A stretch of DNA of 39,517 nucleotides from an uncultured Bacilli bacterium. GTDB lineage: Bacteria; Bacillota_I; Bacilli_A; RF39; UBA660. The position numbers and the translations under genes are program-made. The number at the start of each line of letters is the position of its first letter. The first letter of the stretch is position 1. Below the pieces are notes generated by a model. The model made no database searches, was not told the origin of the DNA, and saw nothing but the letters and a program-made list of their open reading frames with translations. Location of the stretch: assembly GCA_934131695.1 (NCBI GenBank), contig CAKOZV010000011.1, positions 1 through 39,517 of the forward strand, in the 5' to 3' direction. Of the stretch, positions 1 through 7,990 are shown piece after piece.

Positions 1-58
1 CAGAAGTTAAGCCACTTAACGCCGACGATAGTGTATGCGAAAATAGGAAGTTGCCAAG
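1..58 (+). rRNA. rrf: 5S ribosomal RNA, 3' part
   Basis: The window opens inside a 5S rRNA. Conserved blocks of the 3' half are visible: GAAGTTAAGC, then CGCCGACGATAGTG, then ATAGGAAGTTGCCAAG near the end. The 5' half lies outside the window. A run of T at 60-67 follows directly and would act as the U-tract of a terminator. The 3' end is placed to within a few bases. Confidence 0.88.
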
Positions 59-94
59 ATTTTTTTTGTTTTATTTTAAATTTTACAAAACATC

Positions 95-124
95 TTGAAA
101 TCTTCTATTTTACTTTGTTATAAT
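95..124 (+). promoter_or_regulatory. Promoter of the tsaE-tsaB-rimI-tsaD operon
   Basis: TTGAAA (95-100), an 18-base spacer, and a perfect TATAAT (119-124) form a sigma-A type promoter 25 bases before the tsaE start, just after the 5S gene. Confidence 0.7.
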
Positions 125-149
125 GGACTAGACGGAAAGAGGGAAAATT

Positions 150-608
150 ATGAATTATAAAATTACATCATATAATGAAAAAGATACTATATCTTTAGCT
201 GAAAATATTGAATCAGAACATTTTCCTAATATGGTTATATGTTTAATTGGTGATTTAGGTAGTGGGAAAACTATTTTTACAAAGGGTTTTGCTTCAGCTT
301 TGGAAGTACAAGAAGAAGTTACCAGTCCCACTTTTAATATAATAAAAGAATATAATAGTGGCCAACTTCCACTATATCATATGGATGTTTATCGATTAGA
401 TGGTAAAGCAGAAGATATTGGTATAGAAGATTACTATGATAAAGGTGGAGTTACTATTATCGAATGGGCAGATATGATTAAAGATTATCTTCCCGAAGAA
501 AGATTAGAAATTAAGTTTAAGCTTTCTAATGATGATGAAGATACTAGAATTATCACTATTACTCCATATGGTAAACAATATGAAGACCTATGTGAGGATG
601 TATTATGA
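150..608 (+). CDS. tsaE: tRNA threonylcarbamoyladenosine biosynthesis ATPase TsaE
   Basis: TsaE is the ATPase that, with TsaB and TsaD, transfers the threonylcarbamoyl group to A37 of ANN-decoding tRNAs in the cytoplasm. The 152-residue product has the Walker A motif GDLGSGKT at about residues 34-41, the conserved SPTF segment at about 59-62, and the H-M-D-V-Y-R-L and I-I-E-W-A-D motifs typical of the family. Length is normal for TsaE. The ATG is preceded by an AGAGGG ribosome binding site. The gene is first in an operon and overlaps tsaB by 4 bases (ATGA), suggesting translational coupling. Confidence 0.93.
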   Translation: MNYKITSYNEKDTISLAENIESEHFPNMVICLIGDLGSGKTIFTKGFASALEVQEEVTSPTFNIIKEYNSGQLPLYHMDVYRLDGKAEDIGIEDYYDKGGVTIIEWADMIKDYLPEERLEIKFKLSNDDEDTRIITITPYGKQYEDLCEDVL

Positions 609-1231
609 AAATTCTTTATGTAGATACATCTTCAGATTATTTATATAGTGGAATTGTTATAAATGATACTTTAGTTAGTGAGTGTCAAGAAAAATTAGGT
701 AAGGACCTTTCTAAAGAGGCATTACCTAGAATTATAAGTGTTTTTAATAAAGCTAATATAACTCCAAATGATTTAGATAAAATCATAGTAGTAACTGGAC
801 CTGGTTCTTTCACAGGTATTAGAATAGGTGTTACTATTGCTAAAACTATCGCTTGGAGTCTTAATATACCAATAGTACCAATCTCTGGATTAACAGCTAT
901 GGCAATTTCAAATAAGCAAGAAGGTTATTCTATGCCACTTATAGATGCCCGTCGTGGATTTGTCTATGGAGCCTTATATGATAATGATATTAATCCTATA
1001 GTAGATGACATTCATATACCTTTAGATGAACTAACTAGAAAATGTCATGATTATAGACCAATTACTGTTATTACTAATAATGAAATAGCAACTGACTATA
1101 GTGTAAATTCATATGAACCTGATATTTTAAAAATAGTAACATATTTTAAAAACAAAGAAGGATTAAATCCACATATGATAAATCCAATATACTTAAAAAA
1201 GACAGAAGCTGAGGAAAAAGCTAATTTATGA
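605..1231 (+). CDS. tsaB: tRNA threonylcarbamoyladenosine biosynthesis protein TsaB
   Basis: TsaB is the inactive ASKHA-fold partner that dimerises with TsaD in t6A synthesis. The 208-residue product starts with the family pattern ILYVDTSSDYLYSGI and has the signature TGPGSFTGIRIG at about residues 65-76. It also has the DARRGFVYGALY segment at about 115-126. It lacks the metal-binding histidines of TsaD, as expected. Length is slightly shorter than many homologues. It overlaps tsaE upstream and rimI downstream by 4 bases each, so the three genes are probably translated in a coupled way. Confidence 0.9.
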   Translation: MKILYVDTSSDYLYSGIVINDTLVSECQEKLGKDLSKEALPRIISVFNKANITPNDLDKIIVVTGPGSFTGIRIGVTIAKTIAWSLNIPIVPISGLTAMAISNKQEGYSMPLIDARRGFVYGALYDNDINPIVDDIHIPLDELTRKCHDYRPITVITNNEIATDYSVNSYEPDILKIVTYFKNKEGLNPHMINPIYLKKTEAEEKANL

Positions 1232-1641
1232 TAAAAGAATATAATAGTTATCCACAGAAATCTGTGGATAACTTTATTTATAAACTTTCAGAAAAAGAGT
1301 TTTCCACAGACCCATTCCTAAAAATATTGACCTTTGAAGATGATAACTTAATAAAAGGTTTCTTACTTTATAGTGAAATATATGATAGAATAGAAATTAA
1401 TCAAATTGAAGTTTTAACGAAGTATCAACAAAAACATATAGCATCATCCCTGATGGAATACTTAATAAATATAGCTAAAGAAAAACAGCTTAGTAATATC
1501 ACCTTAGAAGTTAAAGAAAGTAATTATAAAGCTATAAACTTATATCATAAATATAATTTTGTAGAAGTAGCAAAAAGAAAAGGGTATTATAATGGAGTAG
1601 ATGCCATATTAATGGAGTTAATATTAGACAAGAATAATTAG
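1228..1641 (+). CDS. rimI: RimI-like GNAT N-acetyltransferase
   Basis: A 137-residue GNAT-fold acetyltransferase. The position between tsaB and tsaD is the usual place for rimI, the acetylase of the N-terminal Ala of ribosomal protein S18. Visible features are strands beta-4/5 with the acetyl-CoA loop modified to Y-Q-Q-K-H-I-A-S-S-L (family Q/R-x-x-G-x-G/A), then ITLEVKESNYKAINLYHKYNF, the conserved end of RimI. The loop carries K-H-I-A where most members have R-G-x-G, so the exact substrate is less sure. Codons 7-28 contain a perfect palindrome made of two DnaA-box sequences, noted separately. Confidence 0.8.
   Translation: MIKEYNSYPQKSVDNFIYKLSEKEFSTDPFLKILTFEDDNLIKGFLLYSEIYDRIEINQIEVLTKYQQKHIASSLMEYLINIAKEKQLSNITLEVKESNYKAINLYHKYNFVEVAKRKGYYNGVDAILMELILDKNN
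1246..1308. promoter_or_regulatory. Cluster of DnaA-box-like sites inside rimI
   Basis: TTATCCACA at 1248-1256 and its complement TGTGGATAA at 1263-1271 both match the bacterial DnaA-box consensus exactly. They sit in a perfect 13-base inverted repeat (1246-1258 and 1261-1273) with a 2-base spacer. A third site with one mismatch, TTTTCCACA, lies at 1300-1308. All are within the coding sequence. Binding by DnaA is inferred from sequence only. Confidence 0.45.
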
Positions 1642-1658
1642 ATTTGGAAGTGTAAAAA

Positions 1659-2660
1659 ATGAAAGATATTTATATATTAGGAATAGAAAGTAGTTGTGAT
1701 GAAACTAGTTGTTCTATTGTAAAAAACGGAAGAGAAGAAATAGCAACTTCAACTTCAACCCAAATTTCTATTCATGAAAACTTTGGCGGAGTAGTACCGG
1801 AAATAGCAAGTCGAGAGCACGTAAAAAACATAACCTTCGTAATAGAAGATTGTCTTCAAAAAGCAAAAATGAAAATAGAAGATGTTGATGCTATAGCAGT
1901 TACTTATGGACCAGGACTAATCGGCAGTTTATTAGTAGGATTAGAAGCAGCTAAAACATTAAGTTTTGTTTATAATAAACCATTAATACCTGTTCACCAT
2001 ATAGCAGGACACATCTATGCTAATAGTTTAGTAGAAGAATTTAAGTTTCCTCTAATAGCCTTAGTCGTAAGTGGTGGCCATACAGAACTAATTAAGATGA
2101 ATGAACACTTAAACTTTGAAAAATTAGGAGGAACACTAGACGATGCAATAGGTGAATGCTATGACAAAGTAGCTAGAGTAATTGGTTTACCATATCCAGG
2201 AGGACCTAAACTTGATAAGTTAGCACATACTGGTAAAAATACTTATCAATTACCAATGCCTTTAAACGATGATAGTTATAATTTCTCATTCAGTGGTTTA
2301 AAAAGTGCCGTTATTAACCTAGCTCATAAAGAAAAACAAAATAATAGAGAAATAAATCAAGCAGATTTAGCATGTTCCTTCCAAACAGTAGCCATTGGTA
2401 GTATTGTAAATAAGACAAAAAAAGCATTAGTAAATGAAAACATTAATAATCTAATAGTAGCTGGTGGAGTAGCTGCTAATCAACAACTAAGAGAAGAAAT
2501 AGATAAACTAGCTAAGGAATTAAACATAAACTACTCAATACCACCTCTTAGTTTTTGTACAGATAATGCAGCCATGATAGCAGCCGCTGGTTATTATCTT
2601 TATCAAAAAGGAGTAAGAGCAGACTATAATTTAAATGCCATTTCTAGTGTCAATTTGTAA
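1659..2660 (+). CDS. tsaD: tRNA N6-adenosine threonylcarbamoyltransferase TsaD
   Basis: TsaD is the catalytic ASKHA-fold subunit that moves the threonylcarbamoyl group from TC-AMP to A37 of tRNA. The 333-residue product begins with ILGIESSCDETSCSIV. It has the iron-binding HHIAGH motif at about residues 113-118, GPGLIGSLLVG at about 85-95, SGGHTEL at about 134-140, and the C-terminal GGVAAN and FCTDNAAMIA motifs. Length is normal. It follows rimI after 17 bases and closes the operon ahead of an intrinsic terminator. Confidence 0.95.
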   Translation: MKDIYILGIESSCDETSCSIVKNGREEIATSTSTQISIHENFGGVVPEIASREHVKNITFVIEDCLQKAKMKIEDVDAIAVTYGPGLIGSLLVGLEAAKTLSFVYNKPLIPVHHIAGHIYANSLVEEFKFPLIALVVSGGHTELIKMNEHLNFEKLGGTLDDAIGECYDKVARVIGLPYPGGPKLDKLAHTGKNTYQLPMPLNDDSYNFSFSGLKSAVINLAHKEKQNNREINQADLACSFQTVAIGSIVNKTKKALVNENINNLIVAGGVAANQQLREEIDKLAKELNINYSIPPLSFCTDNAAMIAAAGYYLYQKGVRADYNLNAISSVNL

Positions 2661-2665
2661 AGAAG

Positions 2666-2688
2666 CATATTTAAAATATGTTTTTTTT
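2666..2688 (+). terminator. Intrinsic terminator after tsaD
   Basis: CATATTT (2666-2672) pairs with AAATATG (2674-2680) and is followed by eight T, five bases after the tsaD stop codon. The loop is very small as drawn, so the inner pairs are probably open. Confidence 0.65.
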
Positions 2689-2717
2689 GTGGAAAACATT
2701 TCTTTTTTTCAAAACTG

Positions 2718-2726
2718 TGCTATAAT
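2718..2726 (+). promoter_or_regulatory. Extended -10 promoter before the FIST gene
   Basis: TGC followed by TATAAT (2721-2726) is an extended -10 element. No good -35 is visible at 17 bases upstream. The transcript would have a leader of about 90 bases with two short hairpins: TTAATAA/TTATTAA near 2747-2767 and CTCATA/TATGAG at 2783-2799. It ends at the AGAAGGAGAG ribosome binding site. Confidence 0.5.
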
Positions 2727-2825
2727 CAATAATAGGGAAGAGTAGGTTAATAAGTATCAATTATTAATCAAAAATTCAACAACTCATACTTGATATGAGA
2801 AAAAAGAATAGAAGGAGAGAAGTTT

Positions 2826-4013
2826 ATGTTGAAAACAAAAGTAGGGTATAGTACTCAAAAAGACAGTTTTACTAAAGGTGTAGAAACTGCTAAAAATGCA
2901 AAACTGGGAATGAAACCAAAACTAGGATTACTTTATACTTCATGTCAAGATGATGTAGAAGAAGTAGTAAAAGGAGTTCGTTCTACAATGAGAGGAGTTC
3001 CAGTGGTTGGTTGTACATCAAGTGGAATGGTTATGACCAATGATGGAATAATTGCTAGTGAAGATGGTTTTGCTGCAATGATGAGTTTTGATGATAAAAA
3101 CTTATCAGTTGGAGTTGCTTGTCATGAAGCTGGAAAAAATGCTAGAGAAATTGGAAGAAAAGTAGCAAAAGAAGCAGTATTAAATGCTGGAGCAACTTAT
3201 TCACCAGATTATTTCTATATGGTAGCAAGTCCAAAAGAAGAAGAAGATTACTTAATGGGTATCCAAGATATTATTGGACGTGTTCCAATGTTTGGAGGAA
3301 GTGCTGCTGATGATACAGTAGAAGGAAACTGGAAAATTTATTGTAATGATAAAGTATTTTCTGATGGTGTAGCTGTAGTATTCTTCTATACAGATTGTGA
3401 AATAGCAACATCTTATACAGGAGCATATCGTGAATCTGATAATGTCGGATTAATTACAGAAGTTAAAAATAACCGTACATTAGTTAAAATTGATGGAGTT
3501 TCTGCTCTTAAGAAATATGCTGAATGGACTGGCACAACTGTAGATAAATTACATGGTCAAAACTTATTAGTAGCATCAATTACTAAGCCATTAGGAGTAA
3601 AAGATCCACTAGGAAACTTAACTGTTGTACGTCATCCAATGTTTGGTGATGATCAAGGAACTAAGACTCCAAATGATGATACTATTAACTTAGGAAATAA
3701 AGTAGTAGAAAAAACAGCTATTATTCAATTAGAAGCAACAGTAGATGAATTAATTGATTCTACAAAAGCAACATTAAAAGATTTAAAAAGTCAATTATCA
3801 ACAGATCCAGCCGGATATGTATTAGTACACTGCGGAGGAAGAAAATTAGGAATTGGTAATAGAATAAATGAAGTATATGATAAATTAGTAGAAGAAGCAC
3901 ATGGTGTTCCATTTATTACAATCTTTACTTTCGGTGAATATGGATATGATGAACATTCATGCAATATGTGTGGTGGACTAATGTTATCATTCACAGGATT
4001 TGGAAAAGAATAG
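2826..4013 (+). CDS. FIST-domain sensor protein (FIST N + FIST C)
   Basis: A 395-residue protein with the two halves of the FIST domain, which is thought to bind small ligands such as amino acids. The N-terminal half has V-P-V-V-G-C-T-S-S-G at about residues 58-67 and a P-M-F-G-G-S-A-A-D-D motif at about 154-163. The C-terminal half ends with F-G-E-Y-G-Y-D and a Cys pair (HSCNMCGG), then LMLSFTGFG, all typical of FIST_C. There is no membrane segment and no fused output domain, so it acts alone in the cytoplasm. It is followed after 8 bases by an aldehyde dehydrogenase, so the two probably form a two-gene operon. Its ligand is not shown by the sequence. Confidence 0.82.
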   Translation: MLKTKVGYSTQKDSFTKGVETAKNAKLGMKPKLGLLYTSCQDDVEEVVKGVRSTMRGVPVVGCTSSGMVMTNDGIIASEDGFAAMMSFDDKNLSVGVACHEAGKNAREIGRKVAKEAVLNAGATYSPDYFYMVASPKEEEDYLMGIQDIIGRVPMFGGSAADDTVEGNWKIYCNDKVFSDGVAVVFFYTDCEIATSYTGAYRESDNVGLITEVKNNRTLVKIDGVSALKKYAEWTGTTVDKLHGQNLLVASITKPLGVKDPLGNLTVVRHPMFGDDQGTKTPNDDTINLGNKVVEKTAIIQLEATVDELIDSTKATLKDLKSQLSTDPAGYVLVHCGGRKLGIGNRINEVYDKLVEEAHGVPFITIFTFGEYGYDEHSCNMCGGLMLSFTGFGKE

Positions 4014-4021
4014 GAGGACAA

Positions 4022-5458
4022 ATGAAAAATTTAATTGGAGGAAAATTTGTAGATGCTAGTAACGGAGAAAAAGCAGATGTAATTAATCCAGCTACTAATG
4101 AATTAATTGATACTGTACCACTAGCAACTGAAGAAGATGTAGACCTTTGTGTAAAAGAAGCTGCTAAAGCTCAAAAAGCTTGGGCTAAAATGCCACTTCA
4201 TGAAAGAGGAGACATTCTTTATAAATTTGCTGATTTAGTAGAAGCTAATCATGAAGAACTTGCTCAATTATTATCTAAAGAAACAGGTAAACCAATTAAA
4301 GAAGCAAGAGTAGAAATTAGTAATACAAAGCACTTTATCCATGGATATGTTGAAAAAGCCAAACATGATTATGGAAATGTTATTCCAGCAGGTAGCGAAG
4401 TTGGACAAGAAAAAACAATGCAAATAACAGTTCAACAACCTCTAGGAGTAGTAGCTTGTATAATTCCATTTAACTTTCCATGTGACTTATTTGGTCAAAA
4501 AGTACCTAGTGCTTTAATAATGGGAAATAGTGTAATTGTAAAACCATCTACTGATAATCCACTAACATTACACAGATATTGTGAGTTATTAAAAGATGCT
4601 GGAGTACCAGATGGTGTTATTAACTGTATATCAGGACGTGGTTCTGTAACAGGTAATGCCTTAGCAAAACATCCACAAGTAGCTTTAATTAGTGTAACAG
4701 GAAGTACAGAAGTAGGAGCTGAAGTAATGGCTAATGCTGCTGCTAATATCACTCATGTTATGCTAGAACTTGGTGGAAATGATGCTTTCATCGTAATGGA
4801 TGATGCTGATATGGACTTAACTATGAAAGAATTAGTTTGGGGACGTCTTTATAATACTGGACAAGTTTGTTGTGCTAGTAAAAGATTCTTAGTACAAAAA
4901 GGTATTAAAGATGAATTTATTAAAAGAGCAGTAGAAACACTACAATCTTTAAAAGTAGCTATGCCTCAACAAGAAGATGCTGATATTGGTTGTCTAATCA
5001 ATGAAAAAGCAGCAATAAATGCCGAAGAACAAGTAAGAAAAACACTTGATCAAGGAGCTACTTTAGTCTATGGTGGTAGAAGAAACGGAGCTTTCTTTGA
5101 ACCAACAATCCTAGATAATGTAACAAAAGACATGGATGTAATGAAAGATATGGAAATCTTTGCACCAGTTATTCCTGTTTGTACTTTTGATACTTTAGAT
5201 GAGGCATTAGAAATAGCTAATCAAAGTAAATTTGGTTTATGTGGAAACATTATGACTAGTGATATGAAAACTGCTTTCAAAGCTGCTATGGAAATGGAAG
5301 TAGGAGGAGCAGTTATCAATGGTGCAAGTTTCTATCGTGCTATTGAAATGCCATTTGGTGGTTGGAAGCACTCTGGAATTGGTAATGAAGGAGTTTCAAC
5401 TACTCTAAAAGAAATGAGTCGTACAAAGACTATTGTTCTTAAAAATATTTTAGATTAA
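4022..5458 (+). CDS. NAD(P)-dependent aldehyde dehydrogenase (succinate-semialdehyde/lactaldehyde type)
   Basis: A 478-residue enzyme of the aldehyde dehydrogenase superfamily, oxidising an aldehyde to the acid with NAD(P). The start is the ATG at 4022 preceded by AGGAGGACA; an in-frame ATG further upstream overlaps the FIST gene and has no ribosome binding site. Visible motifs are IPFNFPCDLFGQKV and VIVKPS (cofactor binding, about residues 142-172), G-S-T-E-V-G (about 224), the general base Glu in LELGGND (about 250), and the nucleophile in G-Q-V-C-C-A (about 281-284). The closing E-M-P-F-G-G-W-K-H-S-G-I-G motif fits the family. The substrate cannot be fixed from sequence. Confidence 0.88.
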   Translation: MKNLIGGKFVDASNGEKADVINPATNELIDTVPLATEEDVDLCVKEAAKAQKAWAKMPLHERGDILYKFADLVEANHEELAQLLSKETGKPIKEARVEISNTKHFIHGYVEKAKHDYGNVIPAGSEVGQEKTMQITVQQPLGVVACIIPFNFPCDLFGQKVPSALIMGNSVIVKPSTDNPLTLHRYCELLKDAGVPDGVINCISGRGSVTGNALAKHPQVALISVTGSTEVGAEVMANAAANITHVMLELGGNDAFIVMDDADMDLTMKELVWGRLYNTGQVCCASKRFLVQKGIKDEFIKRAVETLQSLKVAMPQQEDADIGCLINEKAAINAEEQVRKTLDQGATLVYGGRRNGAFFEPTILDNVTKDMDVMKDMEIFAPVIPVCTFDTLDEALEIANQSKFGLCGNIMTSDMKTAFKAAMEMEVGGAVINGASFYRAIEMPFGGWKHSGIGNEGVSTTLKEMSRTKTIVLKNILD

Positions 5459-5475
5459 AAATATAAATTAAGCAT

Positions 5476-5511
5476 GCTGAGTAGAAAGTAATATTTTACT
5501 CGGCTTTTTTT
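5476..5511 (+). terminator. Intrinsic terminator after aldehyde dehydrogenase gene
   Basis: GCTGAGTA (5476-5483) pairs with TACTCGGC (5497-5504, one G-U pair) and seven T follow. It lies 17 bases after the stop codon. Confidence 0.85.
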
Positions 5512-5608
5512 GTTTAATACAATATAATTAAAATCATGTAAAATACTGTAAGATATATGTAAATTGTTCAATATCTATGTTACTATTTAAATAACTGTGA
5601 GGTGTATT

Positions 5609-7159
5609 ATGAATACAATTAATTTAGATGACTTAAATCAAAAGATATTAGATACTGATATGTTTGGACTTTTTTATACTTCTACTTATACTCCGTCAAT
5701 CAATTCATTAAAAGTAGTTTCAGATAGTGTCTACTTGGATAGAATAAAAAGATTAATATTTAGTTCACAAAAATCAGATGATTTTAGGATTAGTGAAGAT
5801 TTATATTTTGATATATATCAGTATATGAAAAACTCTCATATTTCAGAAGAAGATAAAGAAACTGTCAGTAAGTATATGAGTGAAAGTTTAAAAGAAAAAG
5901 TTTTTGCTGAATATTTAAATGACGAGTTTAAAAACAAGAACTTTAAAGTAGACCCTGATGATTATGAAAACTCATATTGGTTTACTCCTAAAATATATGG
6001 CGTACCATTAAAATCATGTTTTGAGTCTTATGGTTCAATTTGCATAACAGATAATGAGCTTAAATATGATGAAGCTATTAGTTTTTTAGAGCAAGCATCT
6101 AATAAAACAAATGATTATAATTTTTTTCTAAAACTAAAATGTCTATTACAACAAGATGATTACTTTTCTAAATCATGGTGTCCAAATAGAGTAAAGAATA
6201 TGGCTGAAATTTTGTTGAATAATCAAGATTTAAAAAAGTATCAAGATTGTGTATGTAAATACAATAATGAAATGCTAAAGAAGTCTGTTTTAGAATCTTC
6301 AATGGTTGAACATGAATTTCATCTTGATAACAATATAAAATCAAAAATTATAAACTCAATTCCAAAAGACTTTTCTAATTTGGAAAGAGTAATTTATGTG
6401 TATACTAAATTATGTCAGATATTTTCATATGATCCAGTCTATTACTTTAAAGAAGAAGCAGGAAACCATTCATCTATTGCTAATATTGAAAACTATAATG
6501 AAGAGAATAATGAAGTGGTTTGCTATGAATTTGCATATATTTTATCAGATGTCCTTAAAGATATGGGGATTTCTCATATAAAAGAAAGAAATAATGAAGA
6601 ACAAAAATTTCAAAACAGTCATACAAACATATCATTCTTAGTAGATGACTTTGTAATTTTTGCTGATTCAACAACTACAGTAGAGGCTGGAGATTTATCT
6701 ACTTCAAAATATTCACTTGATTTAAAAGGAATTAGATGTATGCAATACGATGATGAGATACAACAAAGGTTTATGCAAGCAAAGGGGAAAGTAAAGTCTT
6801 ATATAGTAGAGCAAGATGAGAAATATAATATGATGGTTCCTAATAAAGATTATATAGAGGGATTAAATGAAAATCAAAAAGTAGTTTTATTTAATAATTG
6901 TTTAGTAAATTGTGATTTAGAAAATATTGATTTCTTGTCATACGCTAATAAATTAATCTCAGTTTTAGATTTAAACATTAATACCTATGTTTATTGTGAT
7001 AACGAGGCTGAAAGTAAAATTTTATTAAATGTTTCACTTGATAATTATACGGATTTTGAAAATGATAGAATATCTTATTTTATTGATTCAACTAATAAAA
7101 CTATTTATGATTCTAGTAATGAGTTAACTTTAAAAGGAAAAAATAGTTCTAAAAAATAA
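5609..7159 (+). CDS. Transglutaminase-like cysteine protein, function unknown
   Basis: A 516-residue protein without signal peptide or membrane segment. About residues 260-355 look like a transglutaminase-like core: a Y-x-K-x-x-x-x-x-x-Y-D helix, then Cys in EVVCYEFAYIL (about 305), His in SHTNISF (about 338) and Asp in FADSTT (about 352). That is the order of a Cys-His-Asp triad. The remaining N-terminal 250 residues and C-terminal 150 residues match nothing I recognise. The ATG at 5609 is chosen because GTGAGGTG sits just before it; the GTG at 5597 is part of that ribosome binding site. It is a single gene between terminators, convergent with the ABC genes. It could be a protease, a cross-linking enzyme, or inactive. 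Confidence 0.6.
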   Translation: MNTINLDDLNQKILDTDMFGLFYTSTYTPSINSLKVVSDSVYLDRIKRLIFSSQKSDDFRISEDLYFDIYQYMKNSHISEEDKETVSKYMSESLKEKVFAEYLNDEFKNKNFKVDPDDYENSYWFTPKIYGVPLKSCFESYGSICITDNELKYDEAISFLEQASNKTNDYNFFLKLKCLLQQDDYFSKSWCPNRVKNMAEILLNNQDLKKYQDCVCKYNNEMLKKSVLESSMVEHEFHLDNNIKSKIINSIPKDFSNLERVIYVYTKLCQIFSYDPVYYFKEEAGNHSSIANIENYNEENNEVVCYEFAYILSDVLKDMGISHIKERNNEEQKFQNSHTNISFLVDDFVIFADSTTTVEAGDLSTSKYSLDLKGIRCMQYDDEIQQRFMQAKGKVKSYIVEQDEKYNMMVPNKDYIEGLNENQKVVLFNNCLVNCDLENIDFLSYANKLISVLDLNINTYVYCDNEAESKILLNVSLDNYTDFENDRISYFIDSTNKTIYDSSNELTLKGKNSSKK

Positions 7160-7174
7160 ATACTATTATATATA

Positions 7175-7206
7175 AAAATAGAAACCAATAATTGATTTCT
7201 ATTCTT
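7175..7206. terminator. Bidirectional terminator between convergent genes
   Basis: AATAGAAA (7177-7184) pairs with TTTCTATT (7196-7203). A T-rich run follows on the plus side and AAAAA precedes it, so it can end transcripts from both directions. It overlaps the TAG stop of the minus-strand permease gene. Confidence 0.55.
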
Positions 7207-7990
7207 TTATCACAATTCTTTCTACCAGACAAATAACATAGTAGAATAAAAAGGCAAACACTCCTAGTAAAAATACAGAAGTAATAACTAAATTAATATT
7301 GAACACTTGACTACCATACATAATCAGATAACCTAATCCTTTTTTAGAAACAAGTAATTCACCCATGATAACACCTATATAGGCCATACTTGTATTAATC
7401 TTTAGATTATTAATTATGTTAGAAAAATTACTAGGTAAGACAACTTTAAAGAATAAATCTTTCTTACTAGCCCCTAGACTCTTTAGTAAAATTAGATAGT
7501 TTTTATCAGTTTCACTAAAGTCATGGTAAATATTGATAATAGATAAGAATAGACTGATTAGTAAAGCCATAAAGATAATTGATTTAGTGCTAGCTCCTAC
7601 CCAAATAATAATTAAGGGACCAAGAGCTACTTTAGGAAGAGCATTAATAACTGTGAGATAGGGATCAACTATTTTAGCAAGACGTTTATTCCACCAAAGA
7701 ATAGATGCAATTACTATTCCTCCAATAGATGCTAGTGAAAAACTTATAATAGTCTCTAATAAAGTAACTTTAATATGGGTAAATAAATCATTACTAGCTA
7801 CTAGTTTACCTAATGTCTTAAAAATAAGTGAAGGACTACTAGCAAGAAAGGTATTTATTATTTTAAATTTAGCAAGTACTTCCCAAATAACTAGAAAAGA
7901 GATAAGTATCATAATTTGAAAGAAGATAATGAATATTTTCTCTTTTTTTATATTCTTTAAATACTTCTTTCTTTCCTTAGATATGAACAT
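7199..7990 (-). CDS. ABC transporter permease, NitT/TauT type
   Basis: A 263-residue inner-membrane permease with about six hydrophobic segments. The first is at about residues 20-38 (IFFQIMILISFLVIWEVL) and the last near the C-terminus (SVFLLGVFAFLFYYVICLV). The coupling-loop region has LKSLGASKKDLFFKVVLPS (about 174-192), the EAA-type motif of BPD_transp_1 proteins. With the upstream ATPase it would import a small molecule such as a sulfonate, nitrate or thiamine-precursor pyrimidine; the truncated binding protein gives no finer answer. The start codon overlaps the ATPase gene by 14 bases. Confidence 0.85.
   Translation of the reverse strand: MFISKERKKYLKNIKKEKIFIIFFQIMILISFLVIWEVLAKFKIINTFLASSPSLIFKTLGKLVASNDLFTHIKVTLLETIISFSLASIGGIVIASILWWNKRLAKIVDPYLTVINALPKVALGPLIIIWVGASTKSIIFMALLISLFLSIINIYHDFSETDKNYLILLKSLGASKKDLFFKVVLPSNFSNIINNLKINTSMAYIGVIMGELLVSKKGLGYLIMYGSQVFNINLVITSVFLLGVFAFLFYYVICLVERIVIKE

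Noticed and set aside
2733..2825. T-box riboswitch before the FIST gene, because the leader contains GGGAAGAGTAGG and small hairpins
   Set aside because: The conserved T-box sequence and a terminator/antiterminator pair are absent, and the leader is too short.
5521..5608. Promoter TATAAT at 5523-5528 for the transglutaminase-like gene
   Set aside because: No -35 at proper spacing; the upstream bases belong to the terminator T-run. AT-rich DNA makes such matches common.
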